Translations under genes and position numbers: made by a program
Assembly: GCA_038373885.1 (NCBI GenBank)
Contig: JAWZYV010006135.1
Span: 1-64,000 of the forward strand
Length of the DNA stretch: 64,000 nucleotides
Direction of reading: 5' to 3'
From: Cheiracanthium punctorium
Lineage: Eukaryota > Arthropoda > Arachnida > Araneae > Cheiracanthiidae
Shown: positions 11,401-25,926 of the stretch, one piece after another
Position numbering within the stretch: the stretch's first letter is position 1
Layout of the letters: every line of letters starts with the position of its first letter
Notes under the pieces: model-generated
What the model saw: only the letters and a program-made list of their open reading frames with translations
Database searches by the model: none
What the model was told of the DNA's origin: nothing

Positions 11401-14400
11401 GACGAGGGAAATAATACAAGACGTGGAGTTAACGGCAGAACAGAGAAGGGCTGCGAAGAAAGTAATAGCTGAATTTGAAGACCTCTTCACTCGTACTTCT
11501 GGTGACTTTGGCCGTACGAGGTTAACGAAACACAGGATAGATTCAGGCAGCCATTCTCCCATCAAGCGACATCCTAGGCGGCTGCTGTTTGCTAAGCAAG
11601 AAGAGGTGGGCAGACTTATAGAGGAGATGCAGCGTGACGACGTCATCGAGCCATCGACTAGTCCCTGGGCCTCGCCAGTTGTTTTGGTCCGGAAGAAGGA
11701 TGGTTCCACCCGGTTCTGCGTTGACTACAGACGTCTGAATGACATTACCAAGAAAGACAGCTACCCTCTTCCTAGGATTGACGACACTTTGGACACTTTA
11801 TCGGGAAATGAATGGTTCTCTACTCTGGATCTCAAAAGTGGCTACTGGCAAGTAGAAATTCATCCCGAAGACCGTGAAAAGACTGCGTTCACCGCGGGAC
11901 AAGGATTGTGGCAGTTTAAAGTTATGCCTTTTGGACTATGCAACGCACCGGCTACATTCGAGCGCTTAATGGAGACTTTGTTGAGAGGACTTTCCTACGA
12001 AGCATGTCTCGTTTATTTCGACGATATCATGATCGTCGAAAAGACTTTCGAAGAGCATCTCGAGAACATCCGAAAGGTGCTGCAGAAATTAAAAGAGGCA
12101 AACTTGAAACTGAGTCCATCGAAGTGCAATTTGTTTCGTCGGGAAATACGTTACCTCGGGCACATAATATCCGCCCACGGAGTCCGAACCGATCCCGAAA
12201 AGACGTCCGCAGTCCAGAACTGGAGTCGTCCTGAGAATATCCATGACTTAAGAAGTTTCCTCGGTCTGTGTAGTTACTATCGAAAATTAGTGAAGGGTTT
12301 TTCTCAAATTGCAAGACCACTTCACAAATTGACCGAGACTGGACAAAAATTTCTATGGTCTGCAGAATGTGAGGATGCGTTCAACGAACTAAGACGGCCC
12401 TAACATCTTCGCCGATCCTGTCGTATCCTCACCCTGACAAGCCATTTATCCAGGACACAGATGTTAGTAAGGAGAGTGTCGGATCAGTTTTGTCCCAGGA
12501 GAGAGATGGCCAAGAACATGTCATTGCCTACTGGAGCAAATGCCTTTCGAGGGCAGAACGTAACTATTGTGTTACGAGAAAGGAACTTCTTGCTATCGTT
12601 AAGGCTGTGGAGCACTTCCATCTTTACCTGTACGGCCGAAAGTTCCTGCTCCGAACGGACCATGCCTCTTTAACCTGGCTTCTAAATTTCAAGAATCCAG
12701 AGGGCCAGATAGCCAGGTGGATACAGAGATTACAAGAATATGACATCGAGATACGTCATCGGAAAGGAGCATGTCATGGAAATGCAGATGCTTTGTCGAG
12801 AAGGCCCTGCATAGACAGTTGTCGCTATTGCTCCAGGGTGGATAAAAATTTCCATCTGAAACATCCCATTGTCCGCCAAGTTACATCACCGGCACCATCT
12901 CAAGATCCCTGGAGTGACGAAAATTTTCGGGTGGACCAATTAGCAGATAGCGACATCAAACCTATTATGGAATTTATGGAAAAGTCCGGCGATAAACCCA
13001 GCTTAAAGAGATATCATCTTGCAGTCCGGCAACAAAACAGTACTAAAGCTTTATGGGATTCGCTTCGCCTTAGAAATGGAGTCCTTTATTGTAAATGGAA
13101 GTCGGACGACAGCAAGATGCTCCGATGGCAATTAGTACTCCCTCGTTCGAGGATTCCGAAGGTTCTAGAAGAGCTGCATAATGGCTTATCTGGAGGCCAT
13201 TTTGGTATAATGAAGACCCTGTAGAAAGTTCGCGAGCGCTTCTACTTGGCTAGGGCTCGAGGCGATGTCGAAAAGTGGTGTCAAGCTTGTGACGCCTGTG
13301 CCGCCCGTAAAGGCCCGAAGAAACGAAGCCGTGGAAAACTACATCGTTATAATGTAGGAGCGCCTTTCGAGAGAATTGCCCTCGACATCTTGGGACCTCT
13401 TCCGCGAACTTCGGATGGCAACAAATACATCCTAGTTGTCATTGACTATTTCTCTAAACGGCCCGAAGCGTTTCCTATTCCCGATCAAGAAGCTACGGCC
13501 GTATCAGAGGTACTGGTGCAAGAATGGATTTCCAGATATGGAACCCCTCTGCAACTTCATTCCGACCAAGGAACGAACTTTACCTCTGCAGTCTTTAAAG
13601 GACTATGTCAACTTCTCGGAATGGACTAAACCCTGACTACGCCTTTACACCCACAATCCGACGGCATGGTGGAGAGGTTCAATCGCACAATTTTGAACAA
13701 CCTCTCGCTCCTGGTGTCTATGAATCAAGAGGACTGGGACAAGAAACTCCCCCTCTTCCTTCTGTCCTATAGGAGTGCCGTCCATGAGACTACCGGCTTC
13801 ACACCTTCCCAGATGCTATTCGGAAGAGATCTTCGTCTTCCTGCCGACCTAGTGTTTGGCCGTCCTCCAGATACGCCGTCATCGCCAGAGGAGTACATGG
13901 AAAATCTTCGGGCACGGTTTGAAGACGTGCATCATTTTGCTCGGGAGCGGATCACGGAAAAGATGAACCTGAACACGGAAAAGATGAAGACTCGCTACGA
14001 CACGAAGGCTACGTGACACGAGTTCAAAGTAGGTGACATAGTTTGGCTATGGAATCCTACTCGACGGAAAGGCCTGTCTTCCAAGCTGCAATCGCCGTGG
14101 GACGGTCCTTACACAGTCCTAAACAGACTGAATGACGTCATCGTACGGATTCGTAAGTCACCTAACTCGAAGCCAAGAGTTCTACATTACGATCGGCTAG
14201 CCATCTACCGCGGTTGTAATTAGTTATCTGAATATTAGACCATGGTCACTGTGGCGTAATTCCTCCTTTCTTTCATCTCTCATTTCTTTCCTCTCTTTTT
14301 CTTCTCTTGCTTTTCCTTGAACTCTCTTTTACTCATCACTTACGCCATGTTTAGTGTACTTATTTGTAATATATTGGTTTTTATTAATGTGTATTTGTTT

Positions 14401-17400
14401 ATTACATTTATTACTTATTAGTGTAATTGTTTATTATGTCTATTATTTATTTATTAGTGTGTATTTGCTTACTGTGTTTATTGATTATTTGCTTAAATTA
14501 TGTTGTTAAGATTTGGTTAAAGGTTGGACACTGTATATATTTGTGTGACCTCCTAACTGGGGATTGTACTGCCCGGGACGTGCATTCCTTGGGAAGGGGG
14601 CAATGTTACGAATTTTCGGGGCAACCCACTTCTCAGGGGCTTAAAATAGTTCAAAATTCGTATTCTACGCTTCAAATAGATAAATTTTGCTTTGTGTTGC
14701 ATCAAAATCGGCCAACTAGAACCGGAGATACGGGGGGGGGGGTTTCGGTTTCCCATTCAAATATATGGGGTTTCTAGAAAATTCGAGAAATATTGGTCCT
14801 AGGGCTTCGATCTCTTCACTTTTGGGGACTTATTTTTGGCGCCAAATTTGGCGATATTTCGCCAAAAGTCGCCAAGCTTGGCCACATTTTGGTCATTTGG
14901 CGCGATTTTCTCTATGGGGCCTGTAAAGCTGCTTTTGCTGCGTTAAATTCACATAAAACCTAACATTTCTCTTCTATGTCGTAATCAAAATTCCCGCTTT
15001 ATCTGGAATCTTGGAGAAATAGACTTTTCTGGAAGCTGCTCGCAGCTTCTGCTTCAGCTATATATAGAAGCGCGCTGACCCGAGAGTTCAGTGCGAGTTG
15101 AACGCTCAGTGTGTGAAGAGCTCTTTCAGTGAGAAGTACGCTTGCTTTGATAGTGCTATAGAAGCTGTGTTTTAGCTTCCTTTATGAAGCTGTTTTTAAA
15201 GTGCTGTGTGTAAATTCTTCATTGCTGTGTCTTAAGGGATTGTGTACGATATCCCTTGAATATTTTCACTGAATTTTTTGCCTGTGAATGTGTTTTCCTT
15301 TGTGAGAGAGTCTGATCTAAGCGTACTGTTAAAAGCACACTACTGCTTAATTGTGCTTGTGAATTTTGTACAGCTGATTGCTCTATCAAGTTCTAGAAGC
15401 AATAAAGTGCTGTTCCATCCTGACCAGTGGACTTTTTACTAGAACTTCTACACCAACTGGACATTAGAACGACGAACCCCGGAAACAAGCAGAGTATTCT
15501 GCAACAATATTGTTACGAATTTTCGGGGCAACCCACTGTTCTGGGGTTTAAAATAGTTCAAAATTGGTATTCTACGCGTCAAATAGTAAAATTTTGCCTT
15601 TTGTTGCATTAAAATCGGTCAACTAAAACCGGAGTTATGGAGGTTTCGGTTTCCCCATTGACTTCTACTGCAGTTTCTAGAAATTTCGAGAAATATTGAT
15701 CCTAAGCGTTCGGTAACTTCACTTTTGGGGACTTATTTTTAGCGCCAAATTTGGTAATGTTTCTCTAAAAGTCGCCAAGTTTGGTGACATTTTGGTCATT
15801 TGGCATTTTGGTCATTTGGTTCATTAATTTTTCTGCGTTAACATGCATAATAGCTAAGATACGTAATTTTCGCAAATAAAATATTGAAATTTCGCTTTTA
15901 AAAAAATACAAAACCAAAATTTCGCATTTATTCGCAAAAACTCAAGAAATTAATAATAATAAAGTATAGTATAGTACTTATAATGTTTAATTAAAAGCTA
16001 AGATTGTAGATATTTCTTCATTTTCTTCCTTTAACCTTTTTCTTAGGTCATTAATAACTATGTTGTATATACTAAAATATCCCTCAGCATCTACACTGTT
16101 CACTGTACTAAAGAGGCTTTGAATAGATGCCTTTGCAAAGCTAGGGTAGCAGTATTTTGTTCCTTCTAAAATCTGTATCACATCAACAGGAGTTTCTTGT
16201 TTAATCACTTCAAGTAGTTCTCCATGAAAATGAGTATATGCATCCATGAGTTCATCCTCTGGTATGTCTTTGAAAAATGTAATTTTAGAGAAGCTTTCCA
16301 GAATCAAATTTGTGTTTAGAGATGAAGTAGGTACGGCTGCAGCTACAGAGGGACAAAATAATTTGCCAATGTGCTGACAGGCTTTGTTGGATTTCATTTG
16401 TGCAGACAACATGTTTGTGCTGCTGTTTTCAGCATAATGCTGTGCTCTTCATCAATTTCGCAACTCCCATTTGACAAAATGCTTTTTTTTTACTCATATA
16501 CCTTCACATTGACGATTAAGAGAAGAGTTTAAATCTTCTAATTTACTCCACAAAATGTGAGCAAATGGATAGTCTGATCCTTCCAGATTTTCAATTGTTT
16601 TCATGATTTTCGTACAGAACTCAGATACGAATGGTAATTGAACTCGTATTTAACGAGCCAGAATTTCAGTTTCAAACCATTCTTTTAGGTAACTGATACT
16701 GGAGTTTTCGTCTTCATATTCATGAAGAAAATTAATAATATGCGTCATATATTCGTTCAAATAAATGACAGATTTGAACCAAGAATTCCACCTAGTTACA
16801 ATTGGTGTGGGGTAAAGTTATACAGTCAGTTGCAGAGCATGCTCTTTCAGGTAGTTTAAATAGGCATTTTTCATTTTTCTAGAGTGCAAAAAGGCTGCCT
16901 TTGTCTTGGCTACAACGGAATTCAGTTCGTTGAATTTTTTTATGAAGATGTCACCTACAAGATTCAATTTATGCGCCCAACATTGATAGTGTAAGATATG
17001 GTCACCAAGAATTATTATAGCATGTTGAAACATGCAGTCATGTACTGTGCAGAGGTCTACCAGGCCATCCCCTTTTACTTGGAAGCTTGCAATGGAATGC
17101 ATTTCTCATCGGGCGAGAAAACGCCCTTGACCTTCAGGTTCCGAAAGGCACGTGTTTTGAAAAGTTACTTCATCGTTTCGCTTTAAAAACTGATAATAAC
17201 AGAGATTTCGTGGAAATGTTTACAAAATTTTAAAAATCGCATTTATCACATATAATTAACAAATTTCACTTTTGTCGCTTCTATTTTGTAAATACGAAAT
17301 TTACGTATCCCTAATATTTTTCTTCTATGATTTCTGTGACGTAATCAAAATTCCCGCTTTATGCGGAATGTTCGAGAGATACGTTCTTCTAGAAGCTTCT

Positions 17401-20400
17401 TGTAGCTTCTGCAACATCTATAAATACAGGTATGACAGACAACCTCAGTTAGTGTTCATCGAGCTCTCTTTGAGTGAGTTTGCTGCGTTACGCTCTGTAT
17501 TGACGCTATAGAAACGATATTTTAGCATGCTTTTCGAAGCTAATTTTTAAGTGCTGTATGTAAATCTTTCATTGCTTAGTTTTGAGAGACTCTTAATGCT
17601 ATCCCTCGTATATTTCCACTGAATTTTACCTGTGGAAGTGTTTTATTTTGTGTGAGAAATACAGCATTTGTGAAAACTTCTGATGTAAGCTGTCTGTTAA
17701 AAGCACATTACTGTCCTGTGCTTGTGAATTTTGTACAGCTAATTGTTCGACGAAGTTCTAGAAGCAATAAAGCTTGTGTTCCATCCTGACAAGTGGACTT
17801 TTTACTAGGACTTTCTAGACCAACTGGACTTTAGAACGACGACCCCAGAAACTAGCAGATTATTCTGCCACAATATGCACCAATGGAAGGAAGTGTAGAA
17901 ATCTCTTCCTGTACTTTGCGTAGCACACTCTTATCTTACACATCTGCATGCTACACATATACGATTTAGTAAGTCTGACCTCAGATAGATTTTAATAGAG
18001 CTTGACTATAACTCTCTGCTTGCAGAGCCCGATTATGACCAACATAGGCCCCGGGAAGTGATGGATTTGGGGGGCCCCCGATCTATGAAATTTGTTTTAT
18101 TTTTAATAAAATTTTGATATAAAAAAGAATGTTTCAGAAGAACATTTGAATTTGGAGGCCCTTTCGAGCCTGGGGCCCATGGCAAAGTCCCGATTTGCCC
18201 ATGCGATAATAAGGCCCTGTCTGCTTGAAGATCAGTACACTAAAATTAGTTTTGCTTCTATTTCCGCATTATGCTAGAAAATGAAATTAAAACGTATAAT
18301 TTAAAATTTCAGTATTTATATGGTTCCTTAGAGGTTTACCATAACGGCAAATTTTTAAACGTGGAAAAGTGACTTAATTCACAATGTTTGCTGCTTCATA
18401 AATCGATAAATTTTGGTCGTAGAAGGACGAATTTTTTTTATTGTGCATGAAATTGTATAAAGAAATTTTTTCTAAATATAACTGATAGGACCGGGGGATC
18501 GTATAAAATTTAAATTTCGTAATTTTTATAGAAAATAAATTATTGACTTTGGCTGCTTCTGATGTAATAGAATACACATTTTAAAGCATTTTTGCAACTA
18601 GAACCATGTGTCTCCTACTGACGGTTTAGAAACTAGCCATTGGACAGCGTTAGCACTGGACACACTGCATATAACGTTTCAAAACTTATGACAAAGTAAA
18701 AAATTTGATGTGGACAACACATGACTTCCTTGTACGTCTATTAAATCAAAAATATCTTCGGCCCACTTCATCTAAACTTATTTTGTCAAAAAGAGATAAA
18801 ATACTGCAGTAACAGTAAGATGTAGCAATTTCTAGCCAAATATTTCCAATATCGCCAAGCTGGGTTCAATTGAAAAGGGCCTCACCATGGCACAGTGGTT
18901 ATGCCACTGAAAATGGTAGACGGCCGAGGTGTGAAAGTCCCGGGTTCGGGTCCCATCGCGCGGCTGTCGATCTAACGGTCTGGAGTTTTGGTAGGTTTTC
19001 TCTAGATGTAACGTGAATACGCGTTAGAACCCCTTAGAAAGTCCTCCTTCCAAGGCACCCCCATCCTAGGCAGATACCCCGCGTTCAGGTTTGCCTTAAA
19101 ACACAAAACACTCCTCAATTTATAAGATTTCCTTCTGACACTTAATTTGAGGATATTTCACCAAAAGCCGACAAGCTTGAGATAGTTTGCGAGATTTTGG
19201 GGATAGCCAAAATAGTCATTCACCACTACAGACTTTCAATGAATTGAATGTATCCATACACCTTAATGTATTTTAAATCATTTGGCTGACCCTGTAAATA
19301 AATTACCCAGTCGACTGCAATCAAAAAAGAGATGCACAGTTAGATGTTACAATAGTTCTAAATACAAAATTTCAAAATTCTGGTAAAAGTTTCAAGAGTT
19401 ATGCAAATTACGAAATAATTTTTGGCGCCAAACTAGGCGATATTTCGATAAAACTCTCCAAGGTCGATGACAAATGGCGAGATTTAGGCATGAACCAAAC
19501 AATGGGACTATCACCAAATTAGGCGATATTTTGGGCATGGACAAATGACTGACTATCGCCAAAACTCGCGAAGATCGACGACAAATGGCGAGATTTTGTT
19601 CATAGAACAAACAATCACAGTCTACAGATGTAATATATTGAAGATGTCCATAGACATTAACGTATTTAAATTCTTTTGGGTGGTCCTGTACATAAACTCT
19701 CCGGTAGATTGTTACCAAAGTTGAGATGCACAGTTAAATGTTACAACAATCATTCATATGGAATTTCAACATTCTTCGACATATTTTTTTTGAGATTTGA
19801 GAGTTAAATACATACACACGAACACCAAAAGTCGCCAAGCTTGGCGACTTTTGACGTAATTCTTGAGGGAGGCACATGACCGTGGTCACACTATTACCTA
19901 ACTATATGGTAGGACGGTACTGTACTTGAAACGGAGAAATGTCCCTAAAATTGTCATTGACCGTAATGTGTTGAAATGTTTTTAAGTGTTCCTGTAGCAG
20001 AACTATAAATGATAAAGACACTTTTTTTGATGGAGAAATTCATTTTGTAACCCTTAACAGCATATATCACTTCTGAGTCGTTTGAAATAGCCTAATACCT
20101 CTAAAATACGCCTTAATGAATTTTGGCTGAAAGAGCATAATGTATTCAGAATCTTTTGGGCGGCTCTGTAGATAAACTATCCAGTCGAATGGGATCGAAA
20201 GAGGAGGTTCACAACTAGATGTTACAGCAATCCTAAATATAAAGTTTTAACATTCTACGTTTAATAGTTTTTAAGATAGTGAGTTTAATGAATTTCGGCT
20301 TATTGGCCCATATAACGTAATGTATTTCGAATAATTTGGGCGGTCCTGTAGATAAAATATCAAATCGATTGGGACCAAAAGTAGAGGTGCACAACTACAT

Positions 20401-23400
20401 GTTACAACAATCTTGAATATAAAATTTCAACATTCTACGACCAATAGATATGCGAGTTACATACATACGTGCGCACGTACGTATGTATGTACGTACAGAC
20501 GGCATGGAAAACTGGTGAAAGTAGACTCGCCGTTGGTCAAAATGGGTAGCAGACGCATTTATATCATCGTGCATGCTAGCGTACGATGAGATGCATCGAA
20601 AAAATTCTTAAAATTAAATTTAGAGGTAGTCAAAATCAGTGTTTTCGTCGAAATTTTTGCCCCCAAAATTTTTCGGGATCACATTACTTCCTATACTCCG
20701 TAGAAGGAAGTAAAAATGTAAGCTCCAATTTGAAAATTAGCATAAATTTCAGGCTGGGCTCGAATGAATAACTAGTCTTAGGGAATGGGCTAGATGAAAG
20801 TGAGCCCGAGCTCATCACTAAAAGTGACTGTCAGTCGTTTAAAAAAGCTTTCATGGATGGGCCGCGATTGCGGAGTGGTTAAGTTATCGGACTGGTGGAT
20901 CGATCTTCCACCTACTACGTAAGTTCACCTGCTCATGCAAGATACGATATGCCCAATTCGTGTTCTAAAAGCTCTCTGGGTAGTCTTAAGAAGTTTCTGG
21001 CCAATCCTAACATACCGATTCCCGCTTTTTGATGAGGATCTAAATCATGGAGAGAAAAATCTCCCGGTAGGGTGCAAGTAGCTCCAAACGTCACAGTTAG
21101 TTACATGAGCGCAAACAAAAGTTCGTGCAATAAACTATTAAAGAACGTCTTACCGTTTGTTGAATCTTTTTATCCAATGGTCTGAGAAGTTCTGACTGAA
21201 GGCTATGACCTTCCACATTGTGAACACGGTTTCTTTGGCTAGCCAGTAATTGCAGGGTTGTCCGTCTTTCAACCTTTGCGAAATAAACCCTTTCAGCCCC
21301 ATGCCGTCCGTTATCATAGCTGCGGAACCAGACAAGACGAGATCCATTCCGACTTCACTCATATTTTGGTACGTCTGCATGCCTGCTTCGGGGTTGTTGC
21401 TGACACGCTCGAAAATGGTTCTATATACGTCTGCTTCGCTTTTCTGTAAGGCAATGTATACGTAGATACATTACGTTGATGACGAAGCATGATTTAACAC
21501 TAGAACCGCGCTGTTTCAGACATACCTAAAACCGCGGGCTGGGTCAAATTGACATAACTTGCGGAATTCACGTTGCAATGCAACAATGATGTTATATTTC
21601 AACGGTAATGATATTAGTTCAATCTTAACATTAAGTTTAATATTACATTAAATATTGTTCGTATAATTCTTATTAGAACTGCGTCGCTTGAGATAGGTAT
21701 ACCTATAACAGCGGTATGGGTCAAATTGACCCGACTTGAAAAATTCACGTTGCAATGAAAATGACATAATGGCATGCTATTATATCATTTATTATGTCAT
21801 TACCGCTCATTTTATGAATTATAATGACATTTATTTAATTTGAACTTCGGATTCCAGACTCGTTGGAAGTTTTGGGTCAAAATGACCCATTCCGCGATAT
21901 CAGGTATACATATTAAAAACAAAAAACAGATAAAAGTTACGAGCTTAAATTTTTTACAGATAATTAATAAAATAAAGTTAGGAAAAGTCACGATTTTTTA
22001 AAAAAATCCAGTTCTTAACTTTTTGAAAAAAAAAAAAAAAAAAACGGAATCAAATCTGGTTTTGGGTCAAAATGACCCATCCGCGGTTCTAGTGTTAAAA
22101 ATAAAATGAAACAAAAAAAAAAAAATGTGTAGGCGAAAATTTAACCCTAAAAAAAATTGCATTTCGGACCAAAATTTATTGATTTAGTGCGTTATGAACC
22201 CTTTTAACGTGATTCGCCGCGCATGCCTTGAAACCCATGTTTTATATAATTTATTCATCTGTTTGTGTGATCCTAAGACATATTAACACTCCAAATTTCT
22301 GCTTTGACAGAACAGTTATTCTTTCGGGTTCAAGAACAGCGCTACAGGCTTGGAACTAAAGCTTGTCCAATCTCTGAGAAGTCCTCGAATACCAAATGCT
22401 TTTGAGAATTGAGACTGGGGGGTAAAGAAATTGCCTTGTGGTGGAAAACCCCGGACTTTGTAGCCTTTACGAAAACGATTAGAATGACGAACTCGGAAAA
22501 AAAGGGACAAGGAAATAGTTTAGAAGTTAACTGCTAACTAGTCTTCAAACTGCTCCTTCCATTCTGTAAAACTATGTATCCACAGATTTTTTAAGCAAAA
22601 TGAATTTTATAAAGCGATTATGATTAAACTTCATAGTCACTTGATGCTGACTTTATTATTATTTTCTCCTATTCAGGATTTTGATATTTTATTGAGTCGT
22701 TTAAGTCAAAACCGAGGTGAAAAAAAAGAAAAGAAAATGCTTGAATTAACATGAAATGATTATAGAAAAGCAATGTTCACAATTATCTAATTACCTTGTA
22801 AATGTACATATGTATTTAAAATAAAAAAAAATTTTGAGGGCCCTGGTTACTTTTCTTTTTCAAATGCTGTCGTACTTTAAGTTTTTAAGTTACCTTAAGT
22901 CGAACCAAATAAAACGATAAAATTCATCTTCTAAATTATACAAAAATTTTTATTCAGTAGCCAATGTATAAGATTTTCGAATATATTTCGAATATCGATT
23001 TTCGACATAATTTATAGTGTTTCAGTGGCATCTTCCGAGCTTAAGAAAAATTTGCTGATTAAACTCATTGATATTGTTGAGCTAGTATATTTTTAGAAAT
23101 GTTGGAATGAAAAAACATTCCAATTGTTAGTTATCTGAAACACTATTTCCTTTTTTAATATTAGTACATCATTCTAGTGTTAAAATAAATATATGAATAA
23201 ACTAATCAAGAAAAAGAAAAGTACAGTCAACTCTGGTTATAGTGAACCTCTGGGGACCGGCAAATTTCATTCGCTATATCCGAAGTTCACTAAAACCGAT
23301 GTTCCTATGTCCGATAACAGTAAAACAATACAAAACTATAGCAAACAGAGTTTTAGACAAATACTGAATGTTTATTAAGTAAATCAAACATAATGGGTCG

Positions 23401-25892
23401 CATTTATGGTTCTAGAACTGTTTGTTAAGCATAATAAATGCAATTAACCAAATTCATGGAAATAATGTACATTCCATTCAGATGGCAAAAGGTGCTGTCG
23501 CTTTTAACGTGATATTACATTGAGAATGGAAAATGAAATCGTTCAAAGTGAAGAAATTTCCGCTTTTGGTTCACTTTCAAAAGTACTCTGCTTTTGTTAA
23601 TGAATGCTTTTAAAGGTTAGGATGCATTACACCATTGAAAAAGTTATGAACCCCTCCCTCCTTGCTTAAGTATAAGTAAGTTAGCCTAGACACTGTCAAT
23701 TCACCTATATTTCGGAACAGGTGCTGGATAATCTTTCTCTCTACTCGGACACAAAAGAGACCGTAGGAATCAAACAATATTACCTCTACCGTCCAGAAAT
23801 TTTTAAGTAACTAACCAAAGTCACGGTTCACTAAAACCGAAAAATGCTATTTATATTTCTAATGTATTGTGAATCTGGACTAAGGAAATGCGTTCACTAT
23901 AGCCAGTGGCGTACGCAAGGGGTGGGCCCTTGCTCGCCCCCCCCCCGAAATTTTCAGACTGAAAATATTTTTTTTTTAATAATAAAAGTGGGCCTTTTTG
24001 TTTGATCATCAAATCTTTAATTTTAAAAAGTGTTCAAGTTAATTTTATATACATATTTGTTAAACGAATGGCCGAGGTTGGGGTTGAAAATTTAGTCATG
24101 CAAAAATCCTAGCAGAAACAAGTTTTTTAATATTTTTTAAACTCTATTCCTTGAAAAATGCGCTATTGCGCACGGTCTTGTTTTCAGGCTTCCCTCTTCT
24201 TTCATTTCGAACAATAGGATAACCTAGAACTTCACTGGACGAATCCCTGATTCTCCTTGGGGTTCTAATTATTTCCAGATATTTAACCGACTTTTTTTTG
24301 AAGTAGCACCGGAAAAAGGGAGGTCATTCAATGTCGGAAAATCTGTTTTCTTGAAATTGCTTGACTAATCTACTATGCATTCAAATACATGTCCCCACCT
24401 TCTGCTAAGAGAAATGTCTGGCCCCCAGATTCTAATCTGATTCATTGAGAAAGACGTCGGGTTTTACATTGTTCTTTTTTCAGTTAGATCGTATTGGAAG
24501 AATTGCTGAACAGTTGCGTTGCTGGATCTGTTAAAGATATGTGAAGTGTATTTTTTTTTATTGCTTACTTTTGGTTGAATAGATATCAGTGATAATTGTA
24601 ATCCGTTTGAAGTTATTTAAAAATGAAAAAATTTAAAATTCTGAAAAGCTTTTTTGTTGTAAGTTCATCTAGAAGTCCAGGGTTCTGACCCGCCGCGTGG
24701 CTGTCGATCGAATGGTTTAAAGTTTCGTGTGGTTTTCTATAGATGTAACATGAATATACGTTAGAACCCTTTAAAAAGTCTTCCCCCAAACCATCCCCTC
24801 TTTAGGCAGACAGCCGTTGTGTAGCATCGGAGTGGCTATTCGGACCGACGGAGCCATTACGTCACCCGTTATTCGGCTTCTTTAAACTTTTTAAATAATA
24901 ATATTCTAATGATGCACTTAAAATTTTTTGCATAGTTAGAGCTAAAAGAAAGCATATTTTGTCGAAACATCAATTGTTAAAATGTAACTTTTTTTTTTTT
25001 TTTTTTTTTAATCGGTTTAAATTTTTGCCTTTATCTTGCTCAGAAAGGCTTAAGGGTTGCTTTGTTTATGATTTAAAAAAATGTTTTAAAAAACGTTTTT
25101 CCTCAGTATTATACTTTTAAGTTTTTGATTTTTGCACAAAACATTGTAAGAAGAAAAACAAAACAAGAGTCCGAATAGCGTGTGGGCTAATGGCACCGTC
25201 GGTCTGGATAGCAACGGCCGACTAGCATTGTCTTAACCACAAAATCAAATCAGACGAAATTTCACCTGATCATTGCAAGTTTAAAAATTTGTTGGTAGGA
25301 AAATAAATCATCGTATTGCAGAAAAATTATCAAATTAAACATCACATTATAGTTTTACAACCTTTATTTCTTAAAATCTTCTTGGTTTGTGTGAAGTGTG
25401 ATAAGTAAGTATAAAATAAGGAGAAGCTCTTATTTCAAACTCTGTCATAAAAAAAAAAAAAAAAATCATATGCAAATAGCCTGGATCGCGATCTTTGCTC
25501 CATCCTCCGATAGAGATTCTGACACTATTTGTTTGTGAATTAAGGCCGATTGACTGCACTAGGGTCCTAGGACTATAGAGAGAGTGGAAAATGCCGTCTA
25601 TGGGGGACTTTCTAAGAGATCCTAGCCCGTATTTATGTGGTTTCGCAGAAAACCACAGAAATCTCGAACGGTTAGGTCGACATGTGAGACCGGGGTTATT
25701 ATGACACTGGCATTCAGTCACTGTGCATGTAATTTCACTTTCTAATATTTTACCAAGAGCCCCACGTATAATGCTGTGTGTAATCTAAGATAACAACTTT
25801 AAAAAATGTTTTGGTTTATGGTAAAAAAGTGTACGTATGTTTTTGGTTAAGTGTTTTACTTTATTTTGGTCTAACACGAATTTCTTTTTTTT

Positions 25893-25926
<34 letters not shown>

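Larger units (their letters stand above)
8422..15506 (+). mobile_element. Ty3/gypsy LTR retrotransposon, decayed
   Basis: A full-length element, about 7.1 kb: 5' LTR 8422-9350, primer-binding-type site at 9353, gag and pol remnants, polypurine tract 14591-14600, 3' LTR 14604-15506. ATAT stands immediately outside both LTRs (8418-8421 and 15507-15510), a 4-bp target duplication typical of the group. Pol order is protease, reverse transcriptase, RNase H, integrase, which places it in Ty3/gypsy. No env-like frame fits between pol (ends 14223) and the polypurine tract. Gag and pol are broken by stops and frameshifts, so it cannot act autonomously. It lies in the last IR intron, opposite to the gene's direction. 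Confidence 0.93.
15511..17872 (+). repeat. Third, older LTR (solo) split by a hAT element
   Basis: The parts 15511-15854 and 17314-17872 together are about 903 bp, the length of the 3' LTR, and match it from TGTTACG to GCCACA. ATAT flanks both sides (15507-15510 and 17873-17876). It is more diverged than the other two LTRs and looks like a solo LTR of an older insertion. The younger element appears to have landed in its left ATAT duplication. Confidence 0.8.

Noticed and set aside
10042..12320. Antisense open frames within gag-pol
   Set aside because: Shadows of the retrotransposon coding strand; no independent motifs.
14224..14590. env gene of the gypsy element
   Set aside because: Less than 370 bp between pol and the polypurine tract, AT-rich, no signal peptide or transmembrane frame.
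20862..20935. Functional tRNA-Leu/Ser gene
   Set aside because: The 5' half is good but the B-box half is degenerate and followed by a SINE-like body.
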